Below, piece after piece: positions 32,665 through 41,264 of a stretch of DNA of 61,849 nt. Location: IMG/VR virus record IMGVR_UViG_3300033141_002871, positions 1 through 61,849 of that record. One strand, given 5' to 3'. Source of the DNA: a virus. Position numbers and translations under genes: made by a program. Position 1 is the stretch's first letter. Every line of letters begins with the position of its first letter. The notes beneath the pieces are model-generated. The model did no database searches and had not been told where the DNA came from. It worked only from the letters and a program-made list of their open reading frames with translations.

Positions 32665-33075
32665 ATGGCATTGTCGATGACGAAGAGCGAGCTGGTGAAG
32701 ATGCTGGACGCGAAGATCCGGTCGAGGGTCAGGTGGAGGCTGGACGAGATAGTGGACCGGGAGTCCGGGTTCGGGAATCCACCGACCGTTGACGAGAAGA
32801 AGCTGAAGGCCCTGGCCGCCCGGATCTACGACGACGTCATCTCGGACAGCAGCTACGACGAGAACCTGCTGAAGGCGACGAGGGCGCTGGGGGACGGTAA
32901 GTTCACCGCGACCTACGTCCGGCGGCTGATCAAGAGGGGCCTCGGGGACGGCACGTTCACGGTCGAATCGGCTCGGTTGGCCAAGCTGGTCACTGAGGCT
33001 GTGAAGGTGGAGACCGAGAGGAAGGCAGTTACCTTCACGACGAAGAGCGGAAAAAAGGTGGTCTTCAAGGGATGA
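32665..33075 (+). CDS. Hypothetical protein, 136 aa
   Basis: ATG with GAGGAGG upstream. Basic helical protein ending in KSGKKVVFKG. Stop overlaps the epimerase start (ATGA). Head-region context suggests a virion or assembly role. Confidence 0.6.
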   Translation: MALSMTKSELVKMLDAKIRSRVRWRLDEIVDRESGFGNPPTVDEKKLKALAARIYDDVISDSSYDENLLKATRALGDGKFTATYVRRLIKRGLGDGTFTVESARLAKLVTEAVKVETERKAVTFTTKSGKKVVFKG

Positions 33076-34028
33076 AGGTCCTGGTCACTGGAGGGCTCGG
33101 GTTCATCGGCTCGGCCCTGGTTCGGAAGCTGCTGAGGCGGGGGGACTCGGTCCTGAACGTGGACACGATGACCTACGCCGCCGATCCACAGAATGTCAAC
33201 GAGGTGATGCCGAGCGATCGGTACGAGTTCGCGAAGCGGGACGTTGCCGATTCGGAAGCCTTCGCCGACATTTGCCTCCGGTACGGGCCGGACGCTATCG
33301 TCCACCTCGCTGCGCACTCCCACGTCGGCAACTCGATCAAGGAGCCGGCACCGTTCTACCGGGCGAACTACCTCGGGACGGTCTCTGTGCTTGAGGCCGC
33401 GAAGAGGCTCGGATGCAGGGTGCTCTGCGTCGGCACCGACGAGGTGTACGGAGACAGGGAGGGGGCGGAGCCGGCGACGGAGAACACTGCGATGAAGCCG
33501 TCGAGCCCCTACTCCGCCTCTAAGGCGGCCGCGGACCTCGTCTGTGGTGCGTATCGTCGGACCTACGGGGTGGACGTCGTGGTGGCGAGGCCCTGCAACT
33601 GCTACGGACCCTATCAGCACCCGGAGAAGCTGGTCCCGAAGGCCCTGATCTCGATGGCGTGTGGATCGAAGGTGCCGCTCTACGGGGACGGGCAACAGGT
33701 CCGGGAGTGGCTCTACGTCGAGGACTGTGCGGAGGCCCTGCTCATCCTCCTGGAGAAGGGGGAGGCCGGAGATGCGTACAACGTGGGTAGCGGGGAGAGG
33801 CTGTCGAACGTCGAGCTGCTGAAGACGCTGGCGGACCTCTGCGGTGTGAGCTACGCGGACTCGATCCGGCCGGTTCAGGACAGGCCGGGGCACGACCGGA
33901 AGTACGCGATGGACAGCTCCAGGCTGGCGGCCCTCGGCTGGAAGCCGGGCTTCGACCCGGAGGAGGGGTTCGCGGCGACCGCCGAGTGGTACAGGCTGAA
34001 CGACTGGTGGTGGAGGTGGAAGATATGA
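33072..34028 (+). CDS. NAD-dependent epimerase/dehydratase, dTDP-glucose 4,6-dehydratase-like
   Basis: 318 residues. NAD-binding GGLGFIGS at the N-terminus, TDEVYGD and the catalytic YSASK mark the extended short-chain dehydrogenase family acting on nucleotide sugars. The TDEVYG block points to the RmlB branch, which makes 4-keto-6-deoxy sugars. It lies alone among head genes, 10 kb before the glycosyltransferase cassette that could use its product. Substrate not determined. Confidence 0.85.
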   Translation: MKVLVTGGLGFIGSALVRKLLRRGDSVLNVDTMTYAADPQNVNEVMPSDRYEFAKRDVADSEAFADICLRYGPDAIVHLAAHSHVGNSIKEPAPFYRANYLGTVSVLEAAKRLGCRVLCVGTDEVYGDREGAEPATENTAMKPSSPYSASKAAADLVCGAYRRTYGVDVVVARPCNCYGPYQHPEKLVPKALISMACGSKVPLYGDGQQVREWLYVEDCAEALLILLEKGEAGDAYNVGSGERLSNVELLKTLADLCGVSYADSIRPVQDRPGHDRKYAMDSSRLAALGWKPGFDPEEGFAATAEWYRLNDWWWRWKI

Positions 34029-34264
34029 GCGACCCTGCGAAGGAGCTGTTCTCGGAGATTCGGGGCAGGGTCTACGCGGCCCAGGCGAAGAAGCTGAAGG
34101 GGCTGGTCGGGAGGCACGTGGTGAGGGACGGAGTGACGTTCCTGGTCGTCTCAGCGTCGAAGGGGAAGGTCGTGGTGAGCGACACGAAGACGCCGCTGAA
34201 GCAGACGACGACGTTCTCCGCGAGGTCCTTTCTGAGCAAGGCCGTCGAGATCATGGAGGTGTGA
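34025..34264 (+). CDS. Hypothetical protein, 79 aa
   Basis: ATGA overlap with the epimerase. Small beta-rich, basic protein. Function unknown. Confidence 0.6.
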   Translation: MSDPAKELFSEIRGRVYAAQAKKLKGLVGRHVVRDGVTFLVVSASKGKVVVSDTKTPLKQTTTFSARSFLSKAVEIMEV

Positions 34265-34265
34265 G

Positions 34266-34559
34266 ATGCCGACGACTACCGGAGACATCGCGACGTTCCC
34301 AGGAGTCGTCGCGAGGAAGCGGAAGAGGAAGAAGAGGGCGAAGGCGTCGGCCCGGTGGAAGCTGGTCGGCTCCGCGGTCGACGAGCACTTCGCGTCCCTC
34401 CTGGAGAAGGTCAAGACCGGAGACAGCCGGGAGGGCGGGATGTCGATGCTCCGAGCATGGTTCGGACTCGGCTTGCTCAAGAAGAAGCTGCCGAAGGCGG
34501 GCAGGCACGTAATCACGAAGCTGGGCAAGGGAAGGTACAGGATCACGAGGGTAAAATGA
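34266..34559 (+). CDS. Basic hypothetical protein, 97 aa
   Basis: A Lys/Arg run (RKRKRKKRAK) near the N-terminus and a basic C-terminus suggest nucleic-acid binding or an internal virion role. No family recognised. Confidence 0.6.
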   Translation: MPTTTGDIATFPGVVARKRKRKKRAKASARWKLVGSAVDEHFASLLEKVKTGDSREGGMSMLRAWFGLGLLKKKLPKAGRHVITKLGKGRYRITRVK

Positions 34560-34852
34560 AGGTGAGAAGGAAGAGACTGCTGGAGCATGCAGAGTACCCG
34601 AGACCGCATCCGCATACGAGGTGCCGGATACTCGGGCCGGAGCTGGTCAACGGGATGCAGACATGGCGGGTCTTCAGGTACGACCGGGCGCGGGACGGAA
34701 GGATCGTCGAGCGGCAGGTCGGAGACCGGTGCCTCAGCTTCCGGGAGGCTGAGCGGAGGGTCCAGGACGTGCTGAGCGGCCGGCGGGTCGTCTACTTCGG
34801 CCCGCACCGGTTCGAGCCGAAGCCATATGCGGGACAGGCTGCAAGTGGTTGA
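34556..34852 (+). CDS. Hypothetical protein, 98 aa
   Basis: ATGA overlap with the previous gene. Arg-rich with a central RVFRYDRARDGRIVER beta hairpin. Function unknown. Confidence 0.55.
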   Translation: MKVRRKRLLEHAEYPRPHPHTRCRILGPELVNGMQTWRVFRYDRARDGRIVERQVGDRCLSFREAERRVQDVLSGRRVVYFGPHRFEPKPYAGQAASG

Positions 34853-34867
34853 GGAGGGTATTGTTTC

Positions 34868-35152
34868 ATGTCGGTATTGGAAGACGCGGTGAGAAGGGCT
34901 GTGGACGAGATCCTCTTGGAGTACGGCACGAGTGCCGGTGCGAAGAAGGGCTGGAAGACCAGGAGACGCGGGAAGAGATGGTCAAGGAAGAGGATCGGCC
35001 AGGTGATGCGGAGAATGCGCGGGAAGAGGATGGAGTATGGCCAGCCGGCGATCAAGGTGAACTACCGGACCCGGAGGAAGGCGTCTAGCCCGAAGGTTCC
35101 TGTCCGGTTCGGCGGTGGGAATCCTTCGGACTACGGGTTCAAGCGAGGTTGA
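34868..35152 (+). CDS. Very basic small protein, 94 aa
   Basis: A helical start (MSVLEDAVRRAVDEILLEYG) then a dense Lys/Arg region from about residue 25 on. Likely binds DNA or a negatively charged capsid surface. Confidence 0.6.
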   Translation: MSVLEDAVRRAVDEILLEYGTSAGAKKGWKTRRRGKRWSRKRIGQVMRRMRGKRMEYGQPAIKVNYRTRRKASSPKVPVRFGGGNPSDYGFKRG

Positions 35153-35154
35153 CG

Positions 35155-35400
35155 ATGACCGAGAAGACGAGAGAAGCGGTGAAAGAGGCGGTCCTGGACG
35201 TGATCGAGAAGTACGTCGGGTTCGCCAAGCTGAAGAAGCAGTTGGCGAAGCGGGGCGCGCATACTCCCGCGGCCCTGGCCGCCTGGATCGGTCGATCCAA
35301 GTACGGGGCGAAGAAGTTTACCAAGTACGCGGCCAAGGGCAAGAAGATGCGCGGAGTCGCCCCGATCAAGAAGAGCAGGAAGAAGCGCCGGAGGAAGTGA
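35155..35400 (+). CDS. Very basic small protein, 81 aa
   Basis: An acidic helix, then AAWIGRSKYGAKKFTKYAAKG and a terminal KSRKKRRRK. The IGR-KYG-KKF-AAKG pattern recurs in small basic phage proteins near capsid genes. Role unknown, perhaps DNA-associated inside the head. Confidence 0.6.
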   Translation: MTEKTREAVKEAVLDVIEKYVGFAKLKKQLAKRGAHTPAALAAWIGRSKYGAKKFTKYAAKGKKMRGVAPIKKSRKKRRRK

Positions 35401-35402
35401 GA

Positions 35403-35912
35403 GTGGCAGTGCACTGGACATCGCTAGAGGCGATCCGACTCTGGGGCGTTCCCGTCGAGGTGGACGGGAGCGATCTCACGCTGACCCAGGCCCGGGTTCT
35501 GGCCGGCATGGTCGGGAAGCTCATGGTGGAGGCGGAGCACTCCAAGGAGGTCGCTGTCAAGATGGCCCTGGAGGCGTTCCGCCGGATGTACGAGCGGAGC
35601 GACGATGGTTGGAGGGCGAGGAGGTCTGTCGAGGTGCACGGAGGAAAGAAGGTGCGGAACCGGCACTACGTGAAGGACGCGCTGGAGCGTCGAGCCGACG
35701 ACACCGGTGATAGTGGGAAAGCCGCAGTCCTGCTGGTGAGGTCCATGCTGGAGGCCGGGAGGCGAAACAGCGGACAGGACAGGAGTAGGATAGCGGCGGC
35801 GATGTCGAGCCTGCTCGACGTCCTTGACAACGCGGACCAGGAGGCGGTGCTCCGAGACCTTGGCAAGCGGCTCGGAGCGAGTGTCAGGCTGGTCAGGAGG
35901 AAGGCGAAGTGA
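35403..35912 (+). CDS. Hypothetical protein, 169 aa
   Basis: GTG at 35403 has GGAGG eight bases upstream; GTG 35397 overlaps the previous stop. Helical charged protein. Its stop overlaps the GTG of the protease gene. Confidence 0.6.
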   Translation: MAVHWTSLEAIRLWGVPVEVDGSDLTLTQARVLAGMVGKLMVEAEHSKEVAVKMALEAFRRMYERSDDGWRARRSVEVHGGKKVRNRHYVKDALERRADDTGDSGKAAVLLVRSMLEAGRRNSGQDRSRIAAAMSSLLDVLDNADQEAVLRDLGKRLGASVRLVRRKAK

Positions 35913-37267
35913 ATCTGCTTACCGAACAGGTGCCCTACTACACCCGGATGGAGGTCCTGACGGAGGACGCGAAGTCCCTCCCGAAGGGCGTCATCATGCG
36001 GGCGAAGGGCAAGCTGGCGCACGCCGGGAAGGTCACCGCCAACGGCCGGCTCTATCGGGTTCCGCTGATGCAGCGGGAGATCGAGAGAGTGATGAGGCAG
36101 GGCGGCGAGATCGAGGAGCGTGCGATGATCGGCGAGACGGACCACCCCAACGCGGAGCGGGGAGGTCCTTCGGTGCGCCAGTCGGCGTTCATCGTGACGG
36201 GGCTCGGGATGAACGCGGACGGCGAGGTGATGGGCGAGATCGAGGTGGTCGGCACGGAGGCGGGCAAGGACCTGGCCGCGCTGATCCGGGCAGGAGCGCA
36301 GGTCGGCTTCTCGTCGAGGGCCAGGGGCTCGGCGACGACGAAGCGGATGACCAGCCAGGACCCGGACTACGAGCGGAACAGGGACTGGGACGGCCGCGAG
36401 TTCGAGGAGGTCAACGACGACTTCCGGCTCGTGACGTTCGACTCCGTGATCGGGCCTGCCGTCTCGGACGCCCACGTCAGTGACTACAACGAACAGAAGG
36501 AGGATGTCATGGAGATCAAGCTGGAGGACGTTCTCAAGAACGAGGAGCTGCTGAAGCAGGTCCTGGAGAGCGAGCCGGCGAAGAAGCGGGTCGAGGACGC
36601 CGTGAAGGAGGCCCTCGCGAAGCAGGAGGAGAAGTTCGCCGGCGAGGTGAAGGAGATGGTCCGGGAGTACCTCGGCTCGGAGGAGTTCATGTCGCAGTTC
36701 GAGGTGGAGGAAGGCGAGGACCAGAACGAGGGTGACGAGGAGCTGAAGTGCGCGGAATGCGGCACTCCTCTCCTGGCGGAGGGCAAGTTCTGCCCCGGCT
36801 GCGGCATCCCGATCTCCCGCGCCCTGCCCGAGAAGAACGAGGGCAAGAGGGACCCCGACGAGAAGGACAAGGAGATCGAGGAGCTTCGGAAGCGCGTCGA
36901 GCAGATCGAGAAGGTCGCGAAGGAGAAGGACGAGAAGATCGCCGCGCTGGAGTCCCGCGAGGAGGAGCGGAAGCTGGCCGCCGAGGTGGACCGGGCGGTC
37001 GCGGAGGCCCTGGAGGGACAGCCCGTCGTGATCGCGGACCATGTCCGGGCGGACATCGACGAGCTGCGGGAGCGCGACAAGGGTCTGGACGCCGACGCCG
37101 CCAAGGAGTTTGTCGAGGCCCGGATCAAGAAGTACAGGGGCGTCGTCGAGGCAGTCGGCGGGGACCTGACCGAGGCCGCCGGCTTCGCACGGGTCAACCC
37201 TTCGGACCGCCAGCGGGACGCCGGCGGGGACGACGAGCTGACCCACTTGCTCGACGCCTACGACTGA
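35909..37267 (+). CDS. Prohead protease, T4 gp21-like, fused to a scaffold-like C-terminus
   Basis: 452 residues. The protease part (1-195) has ANGRLYR, the His of GETDHPN (about residue 78), and the Ser of VGFSSRA (about 135), the layout of T4-type prohead proteases. After residue 200 comes an acidic helical region, a zinc ribbon (CAECG...CPGCG, about 281-300) and a long coiled coil (310-355), like a capsid scaffold. One polypeptide thus seems to combine scaffold and maturation protease, placed directly before the capsid gene. Confidence 0.8.
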   Translation: MNLLTEQVPYYTRMEVLTEDAKSLPKGVIMRAKGKLAHAGKVTANGRLYRVPLMQREIERVMRQGGEIEERAMIGETDHPNAERGGPSVRQSAFIVTGLGMNADGEVMGEIEVVGTEAGKDLAALIRAGAQVGFSSRARGSATTKRMTSQDPDYERNRDWDGREFEEVNDDFRLVTFDSVIGPAVSDAHVSDYNEQKEDVMEIKLEDVLKNEELLKQVLESEPAKKRVEDAVKEALAKQEEKFAGEVKEMVREYLGSEEFMSQFEVEEGEDQNEGDEELKCAECGTPLLAEGKFCPGCGIPISRALPEKNEGKRDPDEKDKEIEELRKRVEQIEKVAKEKDEKIAALESREEERKLAAEVDRAVAEALEGQPVVIADHVRADIDELRERDKGLDADAAKEFVEARIKKYRGVVEAVGGDLTEAAGFARVNPSDRQRDAGGDDELTHLLDAYD

Positions 37268-37283
37268 GGAAGGAGGTATTACC

Positions 37284-38510
37284 ATGAACCTGACCGAGCA
37301 ACTGAAGAGCATGCAGGCGGACGGCCTGCTCAACCCGGCCGAGGCCCCCTGGGTCTTCGAGGACGAGCGGCGTCGTGCCAGGTGGGGCAAGTGGTTCGAG
37401 GGCAAGCACGATCTGGCCGAGGACCGCGTGCTCAAGAGTATGCAGATGGACGAGTCCGAGCTGGGCCTGATCCGGCGGCAGACCGAAGTCCTGCTCGACA
37501 ACTACCTGTCCGAGGCGGTGGGTGCGTACCACGCCCTGTCGGGACGGCGCATCCGCTCCCTGGAGGAGGCGACCAACACGTCCGACATCGCGACCTTCAC
37601 CACGCAGGCGCTTCCGCTGATCCGGAAGATCTGGCCGCGCCTCTTCGCGAACCAGGTCGCCTCCGTGCAGCCGATGAAGGGGCCGACAGCGAAGGCGCAC
37701 ACGCTCGACTTCACGTACTGCAGCGCCGGGGAGACCTACAGCTCCGGCTCCTCGATCTACGCGAACGAGGACCCGGACTACAGCGACGACCCGGGCGAGT
37801 GCAGCGACCCGAACGAGATGTGCCTCAAGATAACCTCCGCGACCATCACCGCAGAGACGAAGAAGCTGGCCGCGGAGTGGAGCCAGGAGGCCAGCCAGGA
37901 CCTCGGCTCGCAGTACGGTCTGTCCCTGAACAACGAGATGACCAAGATCATGGGGATGCAGATCGAGCGCGAGATCAACCGCGTGGTTATCAACGGGATC
38001 GTCAGCGCCGCGACGACCAACACGAACTGGACCAGGACGCACCCGGCCGCTCCGAGCGCGTGGGCCAACGCGACTCCGCGGCAGTACGCCGAGTCGATCT
38101 TCGACGCGATCTGCGATGCCGACAACCAGATCTTCACCAGGGTCTACGAGCACGGGAACTTCATCCTGTGCGGTGCAAACTTCGCGAACCGGCTCCGGAA
38201 GCTCAACAGCTTCCGGTCACTGGACACCACCGCGGGCCAGAGCCGGGTCGTGACCGGCCCCAACCTGTTCGGCACGCTGTCCGAGCAGTACCGGTGCTAC
38301 CACGATCCGTTCTTCACGGCTGACAAGGCGGTGGTCGGACTGAAGAGCGGAAACTGGCCCTTCACCGGCTACGTACACATGCCCTACGTCCCGCTGTGGA
38401 GCACCCCGATCATCTGGAACAGCAAGATGTGCCCCAGCAAGGGAGTGATGACCCGCTACGGGAAGTACGCCAAGAACGGCGACTTCTACGCGACCGTGAC
38501 CGTGGTGTAA
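37284..38510 (+). CDS. Major capsid protein, T4 gp23-like
   Basis: 408 residues, ATG with AAGGAGG upstream. TTQALPLIRKIWPRLFANQVASVQPMKGPTAK is the hallmark block of gp23-type HK97-fold capsid proteins, followed by a TLDFTY strand. The N-terminal 70 residues are helical and charged, as in a cleaved delta-like segment. Two U-tract terminators lie downstream, consistent with high, separately controlled expression. Confidence 0.88.
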   Translation: MNLTEQLKSMQADGLLNPAEAPWVFEDERRRARWGKWFEGKHDLAEDRVLKSMQMDESELGLIRRQTEVLLDNYLSEAVGAYHALSGRRIRSLEEATNTSDIATFTTQALPLIRKIWPRLFANQVASVQPMKGPTAKAHTLDFTYCSAGETYSSGSSIYANEDPDYSDDPGECSDPNEMCLKITSATITAETKKLAAEWSQEASQDLGSQYGLSLNNEMTKIMGMQIEREINRVVINGIVSAATTNTNWTRTHPAAPSAWANATPRQYAESIFDAICDADNQIFTRVYEHGNFILCGANFANRLRKLNSFRSLDTTAGQSRVVTGPNLFGTLSEQYRCYHDPFFTADKAVVGLKSGNWPFTGYVHMPYVPLWSTPIIWNSKMCPSKGVMTRYGKYAKNGDFYATVTVV

Positions 38511-38522
38511 CCGTGAACGTCT

Positions 38523-38568
38523 GGGCTGCGCGGTTCGAGTTAGGTATTGTGCCGCGCAGTCCTTTTTT
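38523..38568 (+). terminator. Intrinsic terminator after the major capsid gene
   Basis: 11-bp stem GGGCTGCGCGG (38523-38533) with CCGCGCAGTCC (38552-38562), one G-U pair, 18-base loop, then six T. Confidence 0.85.
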
Positions 38569-38612
38569 GTATATTCGCGGCGGAGTCGAACCTTAACCGA
38601 CAGGAGGAGAGA

Positions 38613-39251
38613 ATGGCGAAGCGCAGGAAGCTGGTGGTCAAGAAGGAAGATGGTTCGATGGCTCAGATCGAGCTGGGAGATCCGGTCAACTTCTCGGAGC
38701 CGCTGAAGGACGATGACCTCGGGGTCGTTCCGGAGTTCGTCAACATCACGATGAAGGTGCAGCTCGTCACGGTTCCGCACGATCCGAACGCGACGATTTC
38801 CGTGCCCCCGATGGGGATTCTGAGGGGAGCACAGTGGCGCAGCCTCTCGGAACCCGCGCCGGGCTGGGGTCGGACTCCTCCGTTCCTGGAGCGGAAGCTC
38901 AGGAGCGACGGAAGCTACGATCCGAAGTACCTGTTGACGGAGGAGCAGGCTCTTGCCGAGATCAACGGGGTGCCGGGGGTCAAGCCGGGTCTTTCGAACC
39001 GGCAGCGGATTCAGATGCTGGTGCAGAACGGGGTGATCGTCGAGACGGACGAGGTGACCCGGCTCGGATACCGGAGTTCGTTCATGGGTCCGAGCACGTA
39101 CCGGAACACGGACGCTGTGGATGCTCGGAGGAGAGCGCCCGACGACAGGCCGCGCGTGACCGGCGCTGCGATGGAGCGGATCTTCGCGCTGCAGGAGGCG
39201 GAGCGGAGACGCCAGGAGGAGACAGGCATGCTGGAGGCGGGGACCGTGTAG
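38613..39251 (+). CDS. Hypothetical virion-region protein, 212 aa
   Basis: ATG with CAGGAGGAG upstream. Basic N-terminus, then mixed alpha/beta. Bracketed by two terminators, so it forms its own transcription unit directly after the capsid gene; a decoration or head-completion role is possible. No family recognised. Confidence 0.65.
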   Translation: MAKRRKLVVKKEDGSMAQIELGDPVNFSEPLKDDDLGVVPEFVNITMKVQLVTVPHDPNATISVPPMGILRGAQWRSLSEPAPGWGRTPPFLERKLRSDGSYDPKYLLTEEQALAEINGVPGVKPGLSNRQRIQMLVQNGVIVETDEVTRLGYRSSFMGPSTYRNTDAVDARRRAPDDRPRVTGAAMERIFALQEAERRRQEETGMLEAGTV

Positions 39252-39269
39252 GGCGGTCCCTTCTTTTTT
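39240..39269 (+). terminator. Intrinsic terminator overlapping a stop codon
   Basis: 7-bp perfect stem GGGACCG (39240-39246) with CGGTCCC (39254-39260), 7-base loop, then TTCTTTTTT. The stop codon TAG of the gene ending at 39251 lies inside the loop. Confidence 0.78.
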
Positions 39270-39297
39270 CTCCGGGGGGAGAAAGAGGGGATAGGAG

Positions 39298-39777
39298 ATG
39301 CCGGCCGACGAGAAGAAGATGATCGAGGAGATTGTGAAGGCAATCGACTCGCGTCTGACTCTGCACCACAGGAACAATGGCTACGCGACGAAGGGAGAGT
39401 TGAACGCGAAGGTCGAGGTTCTGCAGAGGGGGATGGACTCGGTCGCGACTCTCGTCGGAGAGGTGAAGCGGGGAGTGGAGCGGCAGGAGAAGACCACCGG
39501 GAAGCTGGAGAGGGTAGTGAACGAGTTGAAGACGGGGCTTGACGTCCACCTGGGGCAGCACCAACAGGAGGAGAAGATTCGGCAGGCGAATGTCGCGGAG
39601 GGGAGCCTCCGGGTGAAGGGGAGGGGGAATCTGATAGCCGTGACCGGTCTGGCACTGACGATGGCGGCGATGCTGGCCGCCGCCGTGCTCTGGGTGTCCG
39701 GGCTGAGGTCGGACATACAGAGGCTGACGACGAACATGGCCCCGCCCCACCTGGAGGCGGAAGGGTCTGGGAGGTAG
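39298..39777 (+). CDS. Coiled-coil protein with one transmembrane segment
   Basis: 159 residues. Helical coiled coil (residues 35-85) and then a hydrophobic span (GLALTMAAMLAAAVLWVSG, about 118-138). This resembles XhlA/holin-associated membrane proteins. It starts the run of exported or membrane proteins. Lysis role possible, not shown. Confidence 0.6.
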   Translation: MPADEKKMIEEIVKAIDSRLTLHHRNNGYATKGELNAKVEVLQRGMDSVATLVGEVKRGVERQEKTTGKLERVVNELKTGLDVHLGQHQQEEKIRQANVAEGSLRVKGRGNLIAVTGLALTMAAMLAAAVLWVSGLRSDIQRLTTNMAPPHLEAEGSGR

Positions 39778-39781
39778 TAAG

Positions 39782-40648
39782 ATGAGAAGATTGATTCTGG
39801 TTCTTCTGGGCGTTCTGCTCGCTTTCTCCGCAGGGGCGGACGCGAAGGTCGGGTACCCGCAGCAGTGCTGCGACAACGCGACGGACCCGACGAGCTGCGA
39901 GTGGTTGACCTGTGACGAGCTGAGGTCCGGCTCCTCCAGCAGCTTGCCGACATACGTCGACCTCTACAGGGTCGGTGGTGTGAGCGTGAACGTCAACGGC
40001 GGGAACCGGGACGGCGGGACACAGACCGTCACGCTGGCCGACGACGATCCGGCGGTGACCTCTCTAGGCGTCATGGACGACTGGGACGCGACGGAGGGCG
40101 AAGCGGCATCGAGCGACGGCGCGACTATCATGGTCGAGGCCAAGTCCTCTCAGAAGAGCGCGGTCGACGACGGGGACGCGGTGATGCCGGTAGCGAACCT
40201 GAACGGTGAGTTGGTGACCGCGGGCTACTCCTGGACCACGAACAGCAACAGGTCCGAGGAGCAGGACCCGATATCTTCTCACCACAATGAGAATACCCTC
40301 TGCGACCTGACGAACATCGCCACCAACACGACCGACTACTGCGGCTACATCGACATGGACGATTACAGGTCGTTGGGAATTCAGATAGAGACCTCGGGTA
40401 CTGCGCCGACCGACGTGTTGACCGTGACGTTCGAGTGCTCGATTCAGGACGACAATACGGCTCCTGCAAGTTGTACGTACCAAGACATAACGAACGACTT
40501 GTTCGGGGTGGCGAGCGTGGTTGACTCAAATGATTTTTGGATTGTCAGTACGCCGCTGCCAGTCAAGTACTGTCGGGTCAAGTACGTTACCTCGAACGAC
40601 GGTGGCAACGACGCCGACCTGACGGTGTTCTACAAGGTACTGTACTGA
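39782..40648 (+). CDS. Exported virion-type protein with the YIDM domain
   Basis: 288 residues. Signal peptide MRRLILVLLGVLLAFSAGADA with a likely cut after ADA. The middle (DDDPAVTSLGVMDDWD, later GYSWTTNSNRSEEQDPIS) and end (YCGYIDMDDYRSLGIQIE...YCRVKY...LTVFYKVLY) follow a beta-rich family recalled near phage structural genes. The C-terminal third is duplicated in the gene at 16950. A signal peptide on such a protein is unusual. Confidence 0.65.
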   Translation: MRRLILVLLGVLLAFSAGADAKVGYPQQCCDNATDPTSCEWLTCDELRSGSSSSLPTYVDLYRVGGVSVNVNGGNRDGGTQTVTLADDDPAVTSLGVMDDWDATEGEAASSDGATIMVEAKSSQKSAVDDGDAVMPVANLNGELVTAGYSWTTNSNRSEEQDPISSHHNENTLCDLTNIATNTTDYCGYIDMDDYRSLGIQIETSGTAPTDVLTVTFECSIQDDNTAPASCTYQDITNDLFGVASVVDSNDFWIVSTPLPVKYCRVKYVTSNDGGNDADLTVFYKVLY

Positions 40649-41250
40649 TGCTACCCCGTCGTAGCGCGATATTCCTGGGCCTGGCCGGCCTGCTGCTGGC
40701 GGGCGTCGGCGTGTTCGGCTGGGACGGCTCGAAGTGGTGGCGGGTCAGGGTGGACCAGAACAGCCAGTCGGTCGTGTCCATTCAGGAGGTGCACCATCAC
40801 ATTCACGACGGCGACCATTTCTTTGTCGGCGGCTACGACAGCTTGGACAACGGGGACACCACGGAGTTTGTGATCGACACGCCGGCCACGGGTGAAATCC
40901 ATATGGAGTTCGCCTACAGTTCGAACAAGGCGTACACGCTGGAACTGTGGGAAGGGGCAACGTACACCGGGGGCACTTCGGTGGACCCGGTGAACAGCAA
41001 CCGGCAGAGCACGAACACCGCCGCGCTGGTGGTGAAGAAGAACCCGACGACCGTTGACACCTCGGGGGCAACCAAGCTGCTGGAGATCGCCATAGGCGCC
41101 GGGGGCCGGTTTGCCTCGGCCACGGAGGTAGCCGACAGCCGCGAAAACGAGATGGTGTTGAAACAGTCTGAGGTATATTACTACAAGATCACGAGCAACG
41201 AAGCCGGGGCTACGCTGACCTACCTGGGCTCGTGGTACGAGATTGACTGA
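40648..41250 (+). CDS. Phage structural-family protein with N-terminal hydrophobic anchor
   Basis: 200 residues; ATG overlaps the previous TGA. After a hydrophobic start (AIFLGLAGLLLAGVGVFG) the body carries HHHIHDGDHFFVGGYDSL, ELWEGATYTGGT, SNRQSTNTA and a terminal TYLGSWYEI. This is the order of a beta-sandwich family often coded beside phage capsid genes. Probably decorates the virion, or the cell surface if exported. Confidence 0.65.
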   Translation: MLPRRSAIFLGLAGLLLAGVGVFGWDGSKWWRVRVDQNSQSVVSIQEVHHHIHDGDHFFVGGYDSLDNGDTTEFVIDTPATGEIHMEFAYSSNKAYTLELWEGATYTGGTSVDPVNSNRQSTNTAALVVKKNPTTVDTSGATKLLEIAIGAGGRFASATEVADSRENEMVLKQSEVYYYKITSNEAGATLTYLGSWYEID

Positions 41251-41264
41251 CAGGAGGAACGGAG

